This document shows positions 43,801 through 52,830 of a DNA stretch of 64,000 nt, piece by piece (within the stretch, counting starts at the first letter, position 1; every line of letters begins with the position of its first letter). Both the position numbers and the translations under genes were made by a program. The notes under the pieces were generated by a model. The model worked only from the letters and a program-made list of their open reading frames with translations, was not told where the DNA came from and made no database searches. Source of the stretch: a candidate division KSB1 bacterium (GTDB lineage: Bacteria > Zhuqueibacterota > Zhuqueibacteria > Zhuqueibacterales > Zhuqueibacteraceae). The stretch spans positions 444,971 through 508,970 of the forward strand of contig JAPDPX010000002.1 of assembly GCA_034506255.1 (NCBI GenBank). The letters are read 5' to 3'.

Positions 43801-43858
43801 CAACGACCTGTTCTCCAGTCCGCGCCAAATTTTTGCCGGCTTGCGCCTGGAGTTTTGA
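40829..43858 (+). CDS. TonB-dependent receptor with carboxypeptidase-like N-terminal domain
   Basis: 1009 residues: signal peptide (1-21), CarboxypepD-regulatory-like domain (about 24-105; GRVTAKDTNEPLIGANV), plug (about 110-240; DLHVRGGRTGEVAYYIDG) and a large barrel ending in LRLEF. A GGAGGAGG ribosome site precedes the ATG. It stands first in a three-gene cluster with a large secreted FlgD-tailed protein and a PorV-like protein. This trio is common in KSB1/Calditrichota-type genomes. The barrel is large enough to handle polymers or proteins; the ligand is unknown. Confidence 0.93.
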   Translation: MHRRSMAVLVSLLLLPCMLFAQDGKIRGRVTAKDTNEPLIGANVVIDGTTLGASADLNGDYVILSIPPGVYTVRASYIGYQTVAIANVRVSANLTTTQDFSLPSSAIAVEAMEIVAERPLIQRNTTNTVRLTTQEDIQNLPFRGVQRIVALNSGTVLQDGDLHVRGGRTGEVAYYIDGATALNPFNNSENVSVIQEAIEEIQLQAGGYTAEFGGANSGIVRTTVRTGGPEFKATVDYRTDDFAKPGEQFLSTSSFGHRNAVVTLSGTLLGKTKYFIAGQHNYQRNRQVRFVEPFSFKDLVTDALGPAGRDGAGKPLPGPVEFERNYIPRNKREDNSVQGTLAYDLTNSLKFRFTGSYGQVTQPSGSSWPAALQNIFRRRLPTQETKTSLANLKATHVLNPKTFYEVAVSYTDRRFREYDKTFGDNWMLYADSLANAEKGYTGFISRYEPPHAYSTVNKFLFYHENSPVGLPANDVAVGRYFRNSQSNIGASLDFTSQATKTWEIKVGGRVDRWTMRRFDVNNISAALIYLYGRDGKSPRQFESEQERQVRTARAGVMNVYGYDSFGNKINDGPEGPRHPMFWAAYVQNKLEYRDLVVNLGLRYERISTDALAPNDLENPAFDEKLNYIDLTKVTTAKSQDYWLPRVNFSFPVTDRTVFYATYGKYVQLPQLTDIFTGNRIFSNSVSPVSRSPYGYFGQYAGFTAKPERTTQYEMGIRQSISDNFAFTMTGFYKDLLDQLRFDRVLSEGRGSIPEGQTVFSGLLNNDFGTVKGLELTLELRRVKRLAAKINYTLSDARGTGSDSRQTQVAVSDGGARYPILTYKLDFNQTHRGSIVLDYRFAKGDGGKILQGTGLNAILTFNSGHAYTQIQEPRTLGQSNPWNIGVYPLADPRFSNPVEPVNSSTTPFNFNIDLNFSRLIDLGKFDAEFYINVLNLFNTKNVINVYPNTGTAEDDGWLRSQLAISFAGIPRYTELYNAINRDNRWAYNSTTGNDLFSSPRQIFAGLRLEF

Positions 43859-43926
43859 CGACCGCCGCGTTGTGAGACCCGGATGGGTGTTGTGAGAAAC
43901 GATTGCGGATGAACGCACCCCGCTGC

Positions 43927-43964
43927 CTGTGCCCGGCCTTCCGTCCAGGAGCGCACGGGCACAG
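43927..43964 (+). terminator. Intercistronic stem-loop after the TonB receptor
   Basis: CTGTGCCCG (43927-43935) pairs with CGGGCACAG (43956-43964) around a 20-base loop. No T-run follows, so it may be an mRNA-stabilising or processing stem rather than a terminator. Confidence 0.4.
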
Positions 43965-44022
43965 TGTCCGCGCGGAAATCATCCTGCAACTGTGAGATGT
44001 AAACAAAAAGGAGTCACAGACC

Positions 44023-47000
44023 ATGCAAAAACGCAGTCTTTTGCTTCTGCTGCTGGTCGGCCTGTTGCTGTGTGGGACGACCGCCTTTGCCGAGCGGCCG
44101 GTGGGTGAGCGCGAGCGTGATAAAAATGTGCTCAGCAAACCGACAGGCACGCCACGGTATCAGATCCTCAACATCAACAACATTTGGACGTGGATGCGCT
44201 CCGACGGCCAGTCCAACCATTCGCCGCTGGCGGATGATGGTACATATTTTCCGCGCGGCACGGGTTCGGCCATCTATCAGGACGGCATCATGTGGGGTGG
44301 CAAAGCCTATCTGGACCCGGCTTATACCCAGCCGGCGCCCAAAGCCCAGTTGATCCGCGTGGGCGGTGCCAACTATGTGGTTGGCACACGTGAGGGCCGC
44401 ATCATCGGCGAAGGTGCCAATGCGGTGGCGGCCGATCCCGCCGGCGCAGATGTGCGCGCCTACCGCATTCGCCGGGACTACGCCTCGATGTCGCGCGTCG
44501 AATTGCTGCGCGATGCGGCGGAGTATTATGAAATCCCGCAGGCCAACGTCACCGACGCCCAGATCAACGAAGTGCTGCGGCGCTATGCGCTGGATTGGAA
44601 GGAATGGCCGGTGCAATACGGCGCGCCTTATATTGAACGCAACGGCACGCCCGGCTACCAGCCCCCGCCCGATTTCAGCGCGACCTTCACGGTCGATGAT
44701 CTCATCAAAGGCAATTATGACGAGCCCGGCATTGCGGGGGCGGATCCCAACTCCCCGGCCGATCAAGTGGTGTGGACAGTCTTCAACGATCTCGATCCCA
44801 ACACCACCCTGGCTCTGCAAGGCTCGGAACCGTTGGGTTTGGAAGCGCAAGTCACGCTGTGGGGCTATAAGCGTACCGATGCACTCGGCAACATCTATTT
44901 CCGCCGTATCAAGCTGATCAACAAAGGCGGCGTGGATGTCACCGATGCCGGTGGCACCAAAGGCGCCTTCTATATCAACGAGATGTACGTGGCGCAATGG
45001 TCTGACCCGGATCTCGGCGGCGCCGGCGATGACGTGGCTGGTTGCGATGTGAACTTGAGCATGGGCTTCGTGTACAACGGCCAGGCGATTGACAGCGAAT
45101 ATCGCGGTTTTCGTCTGCCGCCACCTGCCATCGGCTATGACTTCCTGCAAGGTCCGGCCGTGCCTGGCGACCCCACCGATCGTGCCGTTTTTGATTTGAA
45201 ATACAAAGACGGCTTCAAGAACCTGGGCATGACCTCCTTCTCCTATTTCTCAGCCGGTTCGACGATTTCAGACCCGCCGCGGGACTATGCGCGCGGCACC
45301 ATCCGCTGGTACAAGATGCTGCGCGGCTTCGCTCCCATCGATGGTCCGGATCAATATTATCCCTTCCCACCCGGGCTGACGCCCAATCAGTTTCCGCTCT
45401 CCGGCGATCCGGTGACCAAGACCGGTTTCCTGGATGGCTTGGGCGAGCAATACTCCTTTGCGCCGGGCGATCGACGCATCAACCTGAGCACTGGTCCGTT
45501 CACGTTGAACCCCGGCGAAACCCAGGAAGTCGTCGTGGCAGTGGTCGGTGGGTTGGGCGCCGACCGCATCTCCAGCGTCGCGGTCATGAAGTTCAACGAC
45601 CGTTTCGCGCAGAACACCTACAATGCGCTTTTCCAGGTTCCCAAGCCACCCGCGCCACCGCGCGTCACGGTGTCGGAAGTGGACGGCAAGGTTGGTCTGG
45701 AGTGGGGCAGCGATCTCAACCGCGTGCGCGACACCGAAACGACGGTGCAACAGCCTGGTGGGTATACTTTCGAGGGCTACAACGTTTACCAGTTCCCCAG
45801 CCGGGGCGCTTCCTTGTCTGAGGCCAAGCGCATCGCGGTGTTCGACCTGGCCACCGACCCGACAGTTATTTTGGATGAACAGTTCGACGTGGCCTCCGGC
45901 CTGATTCTCAGCAAGCCGGTGCAGTTTGGTACCAACAGCAGCATCCAGCGGTATTTCAATTTCAGCCGCGACTATATCCGTGACATCGAAAAGCTCTACA
46001 ACGGCCAGGAATACTACCTCGCTGTCACGGCTTACAGCCGGGCGACTGTTCCCGGCTTCCTGCCGGCATCTTTGGAGTCAGAGCCGACGATTATCACGGT
46101 CATCCCGCGGGTGCCGTTCGGCGTGTCTTATCAAACCGCCTTTGGTGACACGCTGCCGGTCAGCCATACCAGTGGCCGCAGCGACGGCATTATCCTGCCA
46201 ATCGTGGTCAATCCCAAGGCCAGCACGGGCGACAACTATGAAGTGCGTTTCGCCGTCGACAATCAGGGTGTCACCACCTGGAGTCTGGTGAACAAGACCA
46301 AGAACAGCACGCTGCTCAGCAACAAGACCAACCAAAGTGGTGACGAGAATTATGACATCGTTGACGGGATGTTCCTGCTCGTCTCCGGTCCACCGCCCGG
46401 CGTGAAAACCTGGGAATGGACCTCGGGCAGCCGTTTTCTCACCTGGGCCGATGCCGACGGTTTGGGCTTCGAAGGCTTCAATGGCGCGCTGGGTTGGGCT
46501 TCACCGCGCTCAGTGTTCAATGATGGCAAGATGTTTGTCCCTGCCGACAAGCTGAAAAAGATTGAAATCCGCTTCGCCAACGCCGACGCCAACGACCTGG
46601 AATTCGATCCCAATCAGCCCAATGTCTCCTACGGTTATCGCTACGGTCGCAACTTTGCCTCGGCACCGGCGCGGCCGGAATTTGCGCCTTTCATTATCAA
46701 CCCGGCTGGCGGTTACTCCTTCCAGGATTTTGCCAAGAACGTGCCGCTCGCGGTGTATGACGTTGACGCCAACCCGCCGCGCCGCCTGCGCGTGGGCTTC
46801 CTGGAGAACAACGTCGCCGGTGGCAAAGTCAATGGCCGCTACAACCCCGGGGTTTTTGGAACGACGAATAATACCAGCAGCACCGGCCCACGGGAGTGGT
46901 TGTTCATCTTTGATGCGGATTACAGCGAGACGGCTGATCCCGCTTACCAAGTCGAGCTCATCTCCTCCGATTTGCCGGTGATGTACTTTGCGACCTGGCA

Positions 47001-47466
47001 GCGGCGCAATGCCAATCCCTGGACCGACGCCAATGTCATGACCATCACCCCCAACCGGCCGAATACGCCGGATGATGTCTTCAGCTTCACTGCACCGGCG
47101 CCGAAAAAGGGAGCGGATTTGGAGGCGCAGAGTGCTGAGCACATCGGTGTGTATCCCAACCCCTACTATGCCTTCAACCCGGCGGAAACCACCACGCTCA
47201 ATCGCTTTGTGACCTTCAACAACCTGCCGCCCAACGCCACCGTCCGCATCTTCAACATGGCCGGCCAGTTGGTGCGCAAGCTCGAGAAGGTCAATGATCC
47301 TTCGCAGTTCCTGCGCTGGGATTTGCAGAATCAAACCGGCCTGCCGGTGGCGAGCGGCATGTACATCGCGCATGTGGAAGCCACTTTGCCGTCAACCGGT
47401 GCCAAGACGGTCAAGGTGTTGAAACTGGCCATCATTCAGGAACAAGAAGTGCTGGAAGTTTTCTAA
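44023..47466 (+). CDS. Large secreted protein with FlgD-like C-terminal sorting domain
   Basis: 1147 residues with a signal peptide (1-24) and no recognised catalytic domain in the first 1000 residues, which look beta-rich. The end (about 1040-1140) is a FlgD-like/T9SS-type sorting region: HIGVYPNPYYAFNPAE, TVRIFNMAGQLVRKLE and LPVASGMYIAHVEA. Unlike typical sorting domains it ends in QEQEVLEVF rather than a basic tail. A ribosome site (AAGGAG) precedes the ATG. It lies between a TonB receptor and a PorV-like gene, so export via a type IX-like route with surface display is likely. Confidence 0.75.
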   Translation: MQKRSLLLLLLVGLLLCGTTAFAERPVGERERDKNVLSKPTGTPRYQILNINNIWTWMRSDGQSNHSPLADDGTYFPRGTGSAIYQDGIMWGGKAYLDPAYTQPAPKAQLIRVGGANYVVGTREGRIIGEGANAVAADPAGADVRAYRIRRDYASMSRVELLRDAAEYYEIPQANVTDAQINEVLRRYALDWKEWPVQYGAPYIERNGTPGYQPPPDFSATFTVDDLIKGNYDEPGIAGADPNSPADQVVWTVFNDLDPNTTLALQGSEPLGLEAQVTLWGYKRTDALGNIYFRRIKLINKGGVDVTDAGGTKGAFYINEMYVAQWSDPDLGGAGDDVAGCDVNLSMGFVYNGQAIDSEYRGFRLPPPAIGYDFLQGPAVPGDPTDRAVFDLKYKDGFKNLGMTSFSYFSAGSTISDPPRDYARGTIRWYKMLRGFAPIDGPDQYYPFPPGLTPNQFPLSGDPVTKTGFLDGLGEQYSFAPGDRRINLSTGPFTLNPGETQEVVVAVVGGLGADRISSVAVMKFNDRFAQNTYNALFQVPKPPAPPRVTVSEVDGKVGLEWGSDLNRVRDTETTVQQPGGYTFEGYNVYQFPSRGASLSEAKRIAVFDLATDPTVILDEQFDVASGLILSKPVQFGTNSSIQRYFNFSRDYIRDIEKLYNGQEYYLAVTAYSRATVPGFLPASLESEPTIITVIPRVPFGVSYQTAFGDTLPVSHTSGRSDGIILPIVVNPKASTGDNYEVRFAVDNQGVTTWSLVNKTKNSTLLSNKTNQSGDENYDIVDGMFLLVSGPPPGVKTWEWTSGSRFLTWADADGLGFEGFNGALGWASPRSVFNDGKMFVPADKLKKIEIRFANADANDLEFDPNQPNVSYGYRYGRNFASAPARPEFAPFIINPAGGYSFQDFAKNVPLAVYDVDANPPRRLRVGFLENNVAGGKVNGRYNPGVFGTTNNTSSTGPREWLFIFDADYSETADPAYQVELISSDLPVMYFATWQRRNANPWTDANVMTITPNRPNTPDDVFSFTAPAPKKGADLEAQSAEHIGVYPNPYYAFNPAETTTLNRFVTFNNLPPNATVRIFNMAGQLVRKLEKVNDPSQFLRWDLQNQTGLPVASGMYIAHVEATLPSTGAKTVKVLKLAIIQEQEVLEVF

Positions 47467-47522
47467 GCGCTGCGCTGACTCATTTTCGCTTTCACCACTC
47501 TCTTTGCAGAAGGAGAAATGTC

Positions 47523-48626
47523 ATGAAGAGTAAAGTAGTCTTCTCCATGCTTGGCCTCGGCGTGGCGCTGGCGATGTTGCCGCTGCGGCTGTCAGCGCAG
47601 GCTCTGGGCGAGGGCATCGAAAATAAACGCATCGGCACGGCCGCGGCCACCGAATTGTTGATCCCGGTGGGTGCGCGCGACCTGGCCATGGGCGGCGCCA
47701 GCCTGGCAACCAGCGCCGGCATCGACGCGTTGCATTGGAATCCCGCCGGTCTCGGCCGCATTGCCTCCACTGCGGAAGGGACTTTCACCACCATGTCCTA
47801 CCTCGCCGACATTCGTCTGAATTACGGCGCCGTGGGCGTGAACTTCGGCGGCTTCGGGGTGGTTGGCCTCAGTGTCCGCTCCTTCGATTTTGGCGACATC
47901 CTGCTGACCACCAACGATGATCCGGAAGGTCGTGCCGGCCGGACGTTCGCGCCCGCTTTTGTCACCGTCGGCCTGACCTATTCCCGCGCCTTTACCGACG
48001 CCATCACCGCCGGTGGCACGATCAAACTCATCTCGGAAAAGATGGGGCGCGCCAGTGGCAATGGTATGGCACTGGATTTGGGCGTGCAGTATCACACCCT
48101 CGCCGGCATCAAGGGGCTGCATCTGGGGGTGGCGATGAAGAACATCGGCCCGCAGATGAGCTTTGGTGGTTCGGGCTTGTTGCGCCGGGCGACCTCTTCC
48201 GAAGGCAGCCGGCCGGAGCAATATTATGAAATCAAACCGGCGAGCTTCGAGCTGCCCTCCTCGGTGGAGATTGGTCTGGCTTATGAACGCACCATGAGCG
48301 AGAACTTCACGGTCAACGTCAGCGGTGCTTTTGCCAACAACAACCTCGGCCTGGATGGCTATCGCGGCGGGGCGGAAGCGCTCTATCAAGTGAGCAATAA
48401 CCTGCGGCTGGCGGGCCGCGCCGGCATCGAGCTCTCCCCCAATGGCGGCATCGATGACAGCGCCACCAAAATCTCCAGCGGCGGCGACGACCAAATCTTC
48501 GGTCCGACGTTGGGCTTCGGTTTCATGTACAAGACCGAATCCGTCGACATCACGCTGGACTACGCCTACCGCTCGGTCGATTTCTTCGACAGCAACCAGA
48601 TGTTTACGCTCAAGCTCGGTTTCTAA
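47523..48626 (+). CDS. PorV/PorQ family outer-membrane beta-barrel protein
   Basis: 367 residues: signal peptide ending LSAQ, then the typical PorV opening RIGTAAATELLIPVGARDLAMGGAS and ALHWNPAGLG, followed by alternating beta-strands ending in LKLGF. PorV is the shuttle component of the type IX secretion system; PorQ-like paralogs have related roles. AAGGAG precedes the ATG. It is the last gene of the trio, followed by a strong terminator. Whether it shuttles the FlgD-tailed neighbour is an inference from adjacency. Confidence 0.87.
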   Translation: MKSKVVFSMLGLGVALAMLPLRLSAQALGEGIENKRIGTAAATELLIPVGARDLAMGGASLATSAGIDALHWNPAGLGRIASTAEGTFTTMSYLADIRLNYGAVGVNFGGFGVVGLSVRSFDFGDILLTTNDDPEGRAGRTFAPAFVTVGLTYSRAFTDAITAGGTIKLISEKMGRASGNGMALDLGVQYHTLAGIKGLHLGVAMKNIGPQMSFGGSGLLRRATSSEGSRPEQYYEIKPASFELPSSVEIGLAYERTMSENFTVNVSGAFANNNLGLDGYRGGAEALYQVSNNLRLAGRAGIELSPNGGIDDSATKISSGGDDQIFGPTLGFGFMYKTESVDITLDYAYRSVDFFDSNQMFTLKLGF

Positions 48627-48659
48627 GCCGGTTTGAATGCGATCAACTCTTGTTGTGTG

Positions 48660-48692
48660 AAAGGCTGCTCCACTGGAGCAGCCTTTCTTGTT
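48660..48692 (+). terminator. Strong terminator closing the TonB-receptor/PorV cluster
   Basis: A 13-base perfect stem (48660-48672 with 48674-48686) ends in TTTCTTGTTG. It lies 34 bases after the PorV-like stop. Confidence 0.8.
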
Positions 48693-48947
48693 GTGCACCA
48701 TGCCGTGCGGGGAAGCGGAAAATTTCTGCCCGCAGCCGCAACGCCGCGATCCTGCCCGTCATGAGCAGGGGTCAAATCGTCTCTCATTGGCTGCCCGGTG
48801 TGGTGGGCAACGGATCACGATAAAACATCAATCCGTTCGGCCGGCCACTCACGAGCTGACGGCAGCCTCCGCTCCCCGCCGGTGGAATTTGGCCCGCTGC
48901 TCAAATTTTCTTTGCCTTGTATTGGGCAGAGTCATATGTTGGATGTC
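48693..48947. other. Intergenic upstream of the PIG-L-like lipoprotein gene
   Basis: No supported gene. The open frame of the next gene extends back to 48798 but without signal peptide or family similarity. Confidence 0.4.
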
Positions 48948-51299
48948 ATGAAACGCATGATCAGACTTCGCACTGTTGTCCGCAGCCTGCCTGCACTGTT
49001 CGCGGTTTTGGGCGTTGCCTGCGAGCGCACGCCACCCTCGCCCCCTTACTTTCCCGAGACCGGACGTCCCGCGCTTTATCAACGCTCGTTGGACGCGCGT
49101 ACCGACTTGCGCGTCCTGTCCCTGGCGTTGCAACCCGGCAGCGAGGACCTCGCAACCCTGGCTTATTTCCGCCTGGGCCGCGGCGCCAGCATCATGAGCG
49201 CCTTCGCCAGCAATGGCGAGGCCGGCGAAAGTGATGTGCGTAGCGAGTACCCTGCCTACCTGGCCGCCGGGCGGCGCGCCGAAGCCACGCGCGCGGCCGC
49301 CCATCTGGGCGCAGAGGTCTATTTTCTCAATTTGCCCGACCTCGCCGCCGCGCGTGATTCCGCCAGTGTCCGGCGCGTGTGGCCCGCCGACTCCGTGCGT
49401 GCGAAGCTGGCGCGTCTGTTTCTCAAGTTCCAACCGGATGTTGTTTTGCTGGCGTTCGAACCGGAACGTGGGGCTGCCGGCATGTGCTGGCCGCGGCGGT
49501 GCCTGGCTGCGGATGTGCTTGCAACGGTGCAACAACTCAAAACCGGCATACCTGCCCTGCCCGTCAATGGTGCCGGCACGCCTCAGCGCTGGAGTGTCAA
49601 TCGCGTTTTCATGGAAGACAGCAGCGGCCTGGTCATGCCCGTGCAAGAGGTGCATCCCCTGTGGAAAAAATCTTATGAAGCCATCGCTGCCGAGGCAGCA
49701 CAGGCTTATGCCTCGCTCAATCGCCAGCGGCAAGTATGGCGCAGCAGCCGGCCTTCCGCCTATGCGCTGCTCATGGGCGCCGCAGGCCGTGACCCGGCCG
49801 CGCTGGATGCCGGATTGCCCCTGCCGGCGAGCAGCCGGCTGCGCAGCCTGGATCGGCGCGTGCACAATTTGTCCCTGCAAACCCAGCGGGGCAAGAAGAC
49901 CGGCGCGCTGGCGGAAATCGTGAGTGTGCTCGATTCGGTCAGCCTGCTGCTGGTGGAAAAAAATCTTCAGGAGACCGAGAGACGCCGGCTGCTGCATTGG
50001 AACAAAACCTTGGGCGATCTGCGCTGCAGCCTGCTGGGGGTGGAAGTCAAATTCACCCTGAGTGACACCGCCCTGAGCGAGCGGCAGCTCACCTATCTCA
50101 CGCTCACCAAAGTGACCGGCCTGAGCAAGGGCGGCAATACCTCGGTTTTCTTCGGCAACGCCGATCCTCAAAGCGGCTGGATCATCGACGAAGGCTTCGA
50201 ACACAAATTGCCACTGCGACTCAATGATCCCTATCGTCTGCTTTCGCCCAAAAAGATGGCGTACACGTTCCCACCGGCGTATTATCAACAGCAGGCCGAA
50301 GAGCCTTGGCACAAGCTGCTGTTCTTTGTGATTCACCGTGCCGCCAACCGCGAGCAGGATTTTACCTATCGCGCGGAAGCCAAACTCACTTTTGGGCCGC
50401 GCTTTTCCACCGAGGTGTTGAATCCGATCGTGCGCATGCACGCGAACGAGCATCTGCGCATCCGTCTCACCAACTTCTCGCGCGACGGCGTGGCGGACGA
50501 GGTGTGGGTCGATGATGCCTATGCCACGGCGCAGCCCAGCCGTTTTCGGCTGAGCCGGAAGGGCGCCACCCATCTCGATGTGCTGCCGCTCACCTGGCGC
50601 GGCGATCCGCCGCCGGGCAACTATCTGATGCAGGTGCAGATCGACAGCATTCCCGAGGCCAATTTTGTCGCACGCAAGTTTTATGCGGCGGTGGATGCAA
50701 CCAAACGCATCGGGCTGCTGTCGGCCCTGAGCAACAGCCCGGTGGCGGAGGCCCTGCGCCGGCTGAACTTGCAATATGTCGCGCTTTCGCCCGCCGGATT
50801 CGCGCCACGCCTGGACTCGCTCGATGTGCTGGTTCTTGACCGCCGGCTGTTGTCGTTCCACCCCGAGTTGGCGCAACAGCGTGCCGCATTGCAGCGCTTT
50901 GCCGAGGCCGGTGGCCATGTCATCATCCTCGCACAAGAAGCTCCGGTGTGGAATAAAAGCCCGTTGTGGCAGGGCCTGCATCTTCTTCCGGTTTTGCAAT
51001 GGGAGGCCAATACGCCCCTGCAAACCGCCGCCTCGCATGCTTTATCGGTCTCTCCCAATCGGTTGACAGCAGAGGATTGGGAGGGCTGGCTCTTTCAGCG
51101 TGCTTACAATTTGCTTTCCGGCCCGGCACTGGCCGAAGCGGAAGCCCCGGTAAAAGCCATGCCGGAATCCACGCCGCTGGTGCTGACCCAGACCCGTGGC
51201 CGCGGCCGCTTCACCTATGTTGATTTGGCGCTCGCGCCGCAATTGCTGAACGTGCATCCCGGCGCTTTCCGATTTTTCGCCAATTTAATCGCGCTGTGA
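48948..51299 (+). CDS. PIG-L deacetylase-like lipoprotein with degenerate active site
   Basis: Starting at 48948 the protein is about 783 residues with a lipoprotein signal ending VLGVAC (Cys25). Residues about 50-240 resemble PIG-L (LmbE-like) N-acetylglucosamine deacetylases: LSLALQPGSEDLATLAYF, MSAFASNGEAGES and FLKFQPDVVLLAF. The metal motif AHPDDE is replaced by LQPGSED, so the catalytic Asp and His are missing. The C-terminal 250 residues are a beta-domain plus a class I glutamine-amidotransferase-like fold. It is probably a binding or structural protein on the membrane. Nearby ATGs (48936, 48957) are possible starts. Confidence 0.68.
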   Translation: MKRMIRLRTVVRSLPALFAVLGVACERTPPSPPYFPETGRPALYQRSLDARTDLRVLSLALQPGSEDLATLAYFRLGRGASIMSAFASNGEAGESDVRSEYPAYLAAGRRAEATRAAAHLGAEVYFLNLPDLAAARDSASVRRVWPADSVRAKLARLFLKFQPDVVLLAFEPERGAAGMCWPRRCLAADVLATVQQLKTGIPALPVNGAGTPQRWSVNRVFMEDSSGLVMPVQEVHPLWKKSYEAIAAEAAQAYASLNRQRQVWRSSRPSAYALLMGAAGRDPAALDAGLPLPASSRLRSLDRRVHNLSLQTQRGKKTGALAEIVSVLDSVSLLLVEKNLQETERRRLLHWNKTLGDLRCSLLGVEVKFTLSDTALSERQLTYLTLTKVTGLSKGGNTSVFFGNADPQSGWIIDEGFEHKLPLRLNDPYRLLSPKKMAYTFPPAYYQQQAEEPWHKLLFFVIHRAANREQDFTYRAEAKLTFGPRFSTEVLNPIVRMHANEHLRIRLTNFSRDGVADEVWVDDAYATAQPSRFRLSRKGATHLDVLPLTWRGDPPPGNYLMQVQIDSIPEANFVARKFYAAVDATKRIGLLSALSNSPVAEALRRLNLQYVALSPAGFAPRLDSLDVLVLDRRLLSFHPELAQQRAALQRFAEAGGHVIILAQEAPVWNKSPLWQGLHLLPVLQWEANTPLQTAASHALSVSPNRLTAEDWEGWLFQRAYNLLSGPALAEAEAPVKAMPESTPLVLTQTRGRGRFTYVDLALAPQLLNVHPGAFRFFANLIAL

Positions 51300-51453
51300 G
51301 TATGCCCGCCGTGCAAACCGGCTGCAGTGTTATGATTCCCCACGGCTGAGCCGTGGGACATCCGGCGTTGCGTCAGAGTTGGTAAAAATTCCCCAAAGTC
51401 TCGACGGTCGTCGAGGCACAACATTTCCTGCACAGAATCCAGGTGGTTCGGTC
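51300..51453. repeat. Short intergenic region with REP-like palindrome
   Basis: CCCACGGC-TGA-GCCGTGGG (51339-51357) contains the core CGGCTGAGCCG also found at 56680 and 63841. AGGTGG (51441-51446) is the probable ribosome site for the next gene. Confidence 0.55.
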
Positions 51454-52830
51454 ATGAAGCCTCGCTTTGCCCTGCTGGCCTGCCTGCTGTTGGCCGCTCT
51501 TCCGGCCGCGGCGCAGGATTTGATGCCGGCCATTCCTTTCACCTTCAATCTCGACTATGCGCGGTTTCGCAATGACGCGTACAGTGGTTATTTGGAAGTT
51601 TATTACAGCTTTCAGCCGCGCGTGCTCAGCTTCCATTTCGCCAATGGCAAATACCACGCGGGCGTGAGAATCACCACACGTCTGCGCCGGCAGCCGGACG
51701 TTCGGATTGTTGCGGAAAAACGCACGCTCTTTACCGTCTCGCAAGCGGATACCGCCGCCGCCTGGTACAACCATCCCATGGTCACACAAGCCGGCTTCGC
51801 CCTGCCCCATGGCACGTATTCCCTGGAAGTCGTTGCCGAGGATTCGCTGGCGCCCGACCGCCGCGACAGTGTGACTTCCGCCCTCGAGGTGAGTGCCTAT
51901 CCCAGCGGGGTGGGCCTGAGCGATCTCGAATTATGCCGCCATATCACCCCTTCCCAAAAAAAGGAAGATCTCTTTTTCAAGAACGGGATGGAAGTTGTGC
52001 CGCATCCCCAAATGGTGTTTGGCACCGCCACCACGCCGGTGGTGTTTCATTATCTCGAACTGTACAATCTCGATCCCAGCGCCACCTATCGCGTGAAAAC
52101 CGTGTTGTCGGATGCGGATGGCAAGCCGGTGCGGGAAGCCAGCAAGGAGCGCGTTTATCGCGTCAAAAACAGTGTGGAAGTGGGCACCTCCAATGTGACC
52201 AACCTGCCCTCCGGCAAGTATCTTTTTCATCTGCTGCTGTTTGACCGGCGCGACAGCTTGCTTGCCGATACCGAACGGGCGTTTTTTGTTTACAATCCTC
52301 ATCTCACCCCCAAACCGCCAGTCCCTGCCACAGTGGCAACCGGGGAATCCACGGATTTGGCGAAGCTCTCGCAGGAGGCCCTGGATGAGGAGTTTCAGCA
52401 GGCCGCTTATCTGGCAAAGGGCGAGGAAAACAAAGTCTTTCGCAGCCTGACGACACTCGAAGCCAAGCGCGAATTTCTCCGGCGGTTTTGGATGGACGTG
52501 GAAAAAGGCCGGGGGGACACCCCCGCCATTTCGCGCGCGGAGTATCTGCGCCGGCTCAAGATTGTCAACCAACGCTTTGCCAGTCTGAACAAGGCCGGCT
52601 GGCGTTCACATCGCGGACGTGTTTATCTGCTTTATGGCGAGCCCAGCGAAATCGAACGTTTCCCCAGCGCCGGCATTTCCAAGCCGCATGAAATCTGGCG
52701 CTATCATGCCATCGAAAACGGCGTGGAGTTCATTTTCATTGATCGTCTCGGCTTCAACGATTATGAACTGGTGCATTCCACCAAGCGCGGCGAGCTGCGC
52801 GATGAAAACTGGGAGGAGTTGTTGCGGTAG
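51454..52830 (+). CDS. GWxTD domain-containing secreted protein
   Basis: About 458 residues with a signal peptide ending AAAQ. The N-terminal and middle parts are beta-sandwich-like (about 20-300). The C-terminus (about 310-450) is the GWxTD domain: QAAYLAKGEENKVFRSL, REFLRRFW, AGWRSHRGRVYLLYGEPSEIE. The naming motif GWxTD reads GWRSH here, so its Thr-Asp is lost while the following RGRxYLLYGEP is kept. These proteins are widespread in FCB-type phyla and have no known function. It follows the PIG-L-like gene in the same direction. Confidence 0.85.
   Translation: MKPRFALLACLLLAALPAAAQDLMPAIPFTFNLDYARFRNDAYSGYLEVYYSFQPRVLSFHFANGKYHAGVRITTRLRRQPDVRIVAEKRTLFTVSQADTAAAWYNHPMVTQAGFALPHGTYSLEVVAEDSLAPDRRDSVTSALEVSAYPSGVGLSDLELCRHITPSQKKEDLFFKNGMEVVPHPQMVFGTATTPVVFHYLELYNLDPSATYRVKTVLSDADGKPVREASKERVYRVKNSVEVGTSNVTNLPSGKYLFHLLLFDRRDSLLADTERAFFVYNPHLTPKPPVPATVATGESTDLAKLSQEALDEEFQQAAYLAKGEENKVFRSLTTLEAKREFLRRFWMDVEKGRGDTPAISRAEYLRRLKIVNQRFASLNKAGWRSHRGRVYLLYGEPSEIERFPSAGISKPHEIWRYHAIENGVEFIFIDRLGFNDYELVHSTKRGELRDENWEELLR

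Noticed and set aside
48849..51038. Long minus-strand frame opposite the PIG-L-like gene
   Set aside because: No ribosome site or domain; the plus strand has a lipoprotein signal and recognisable folds.
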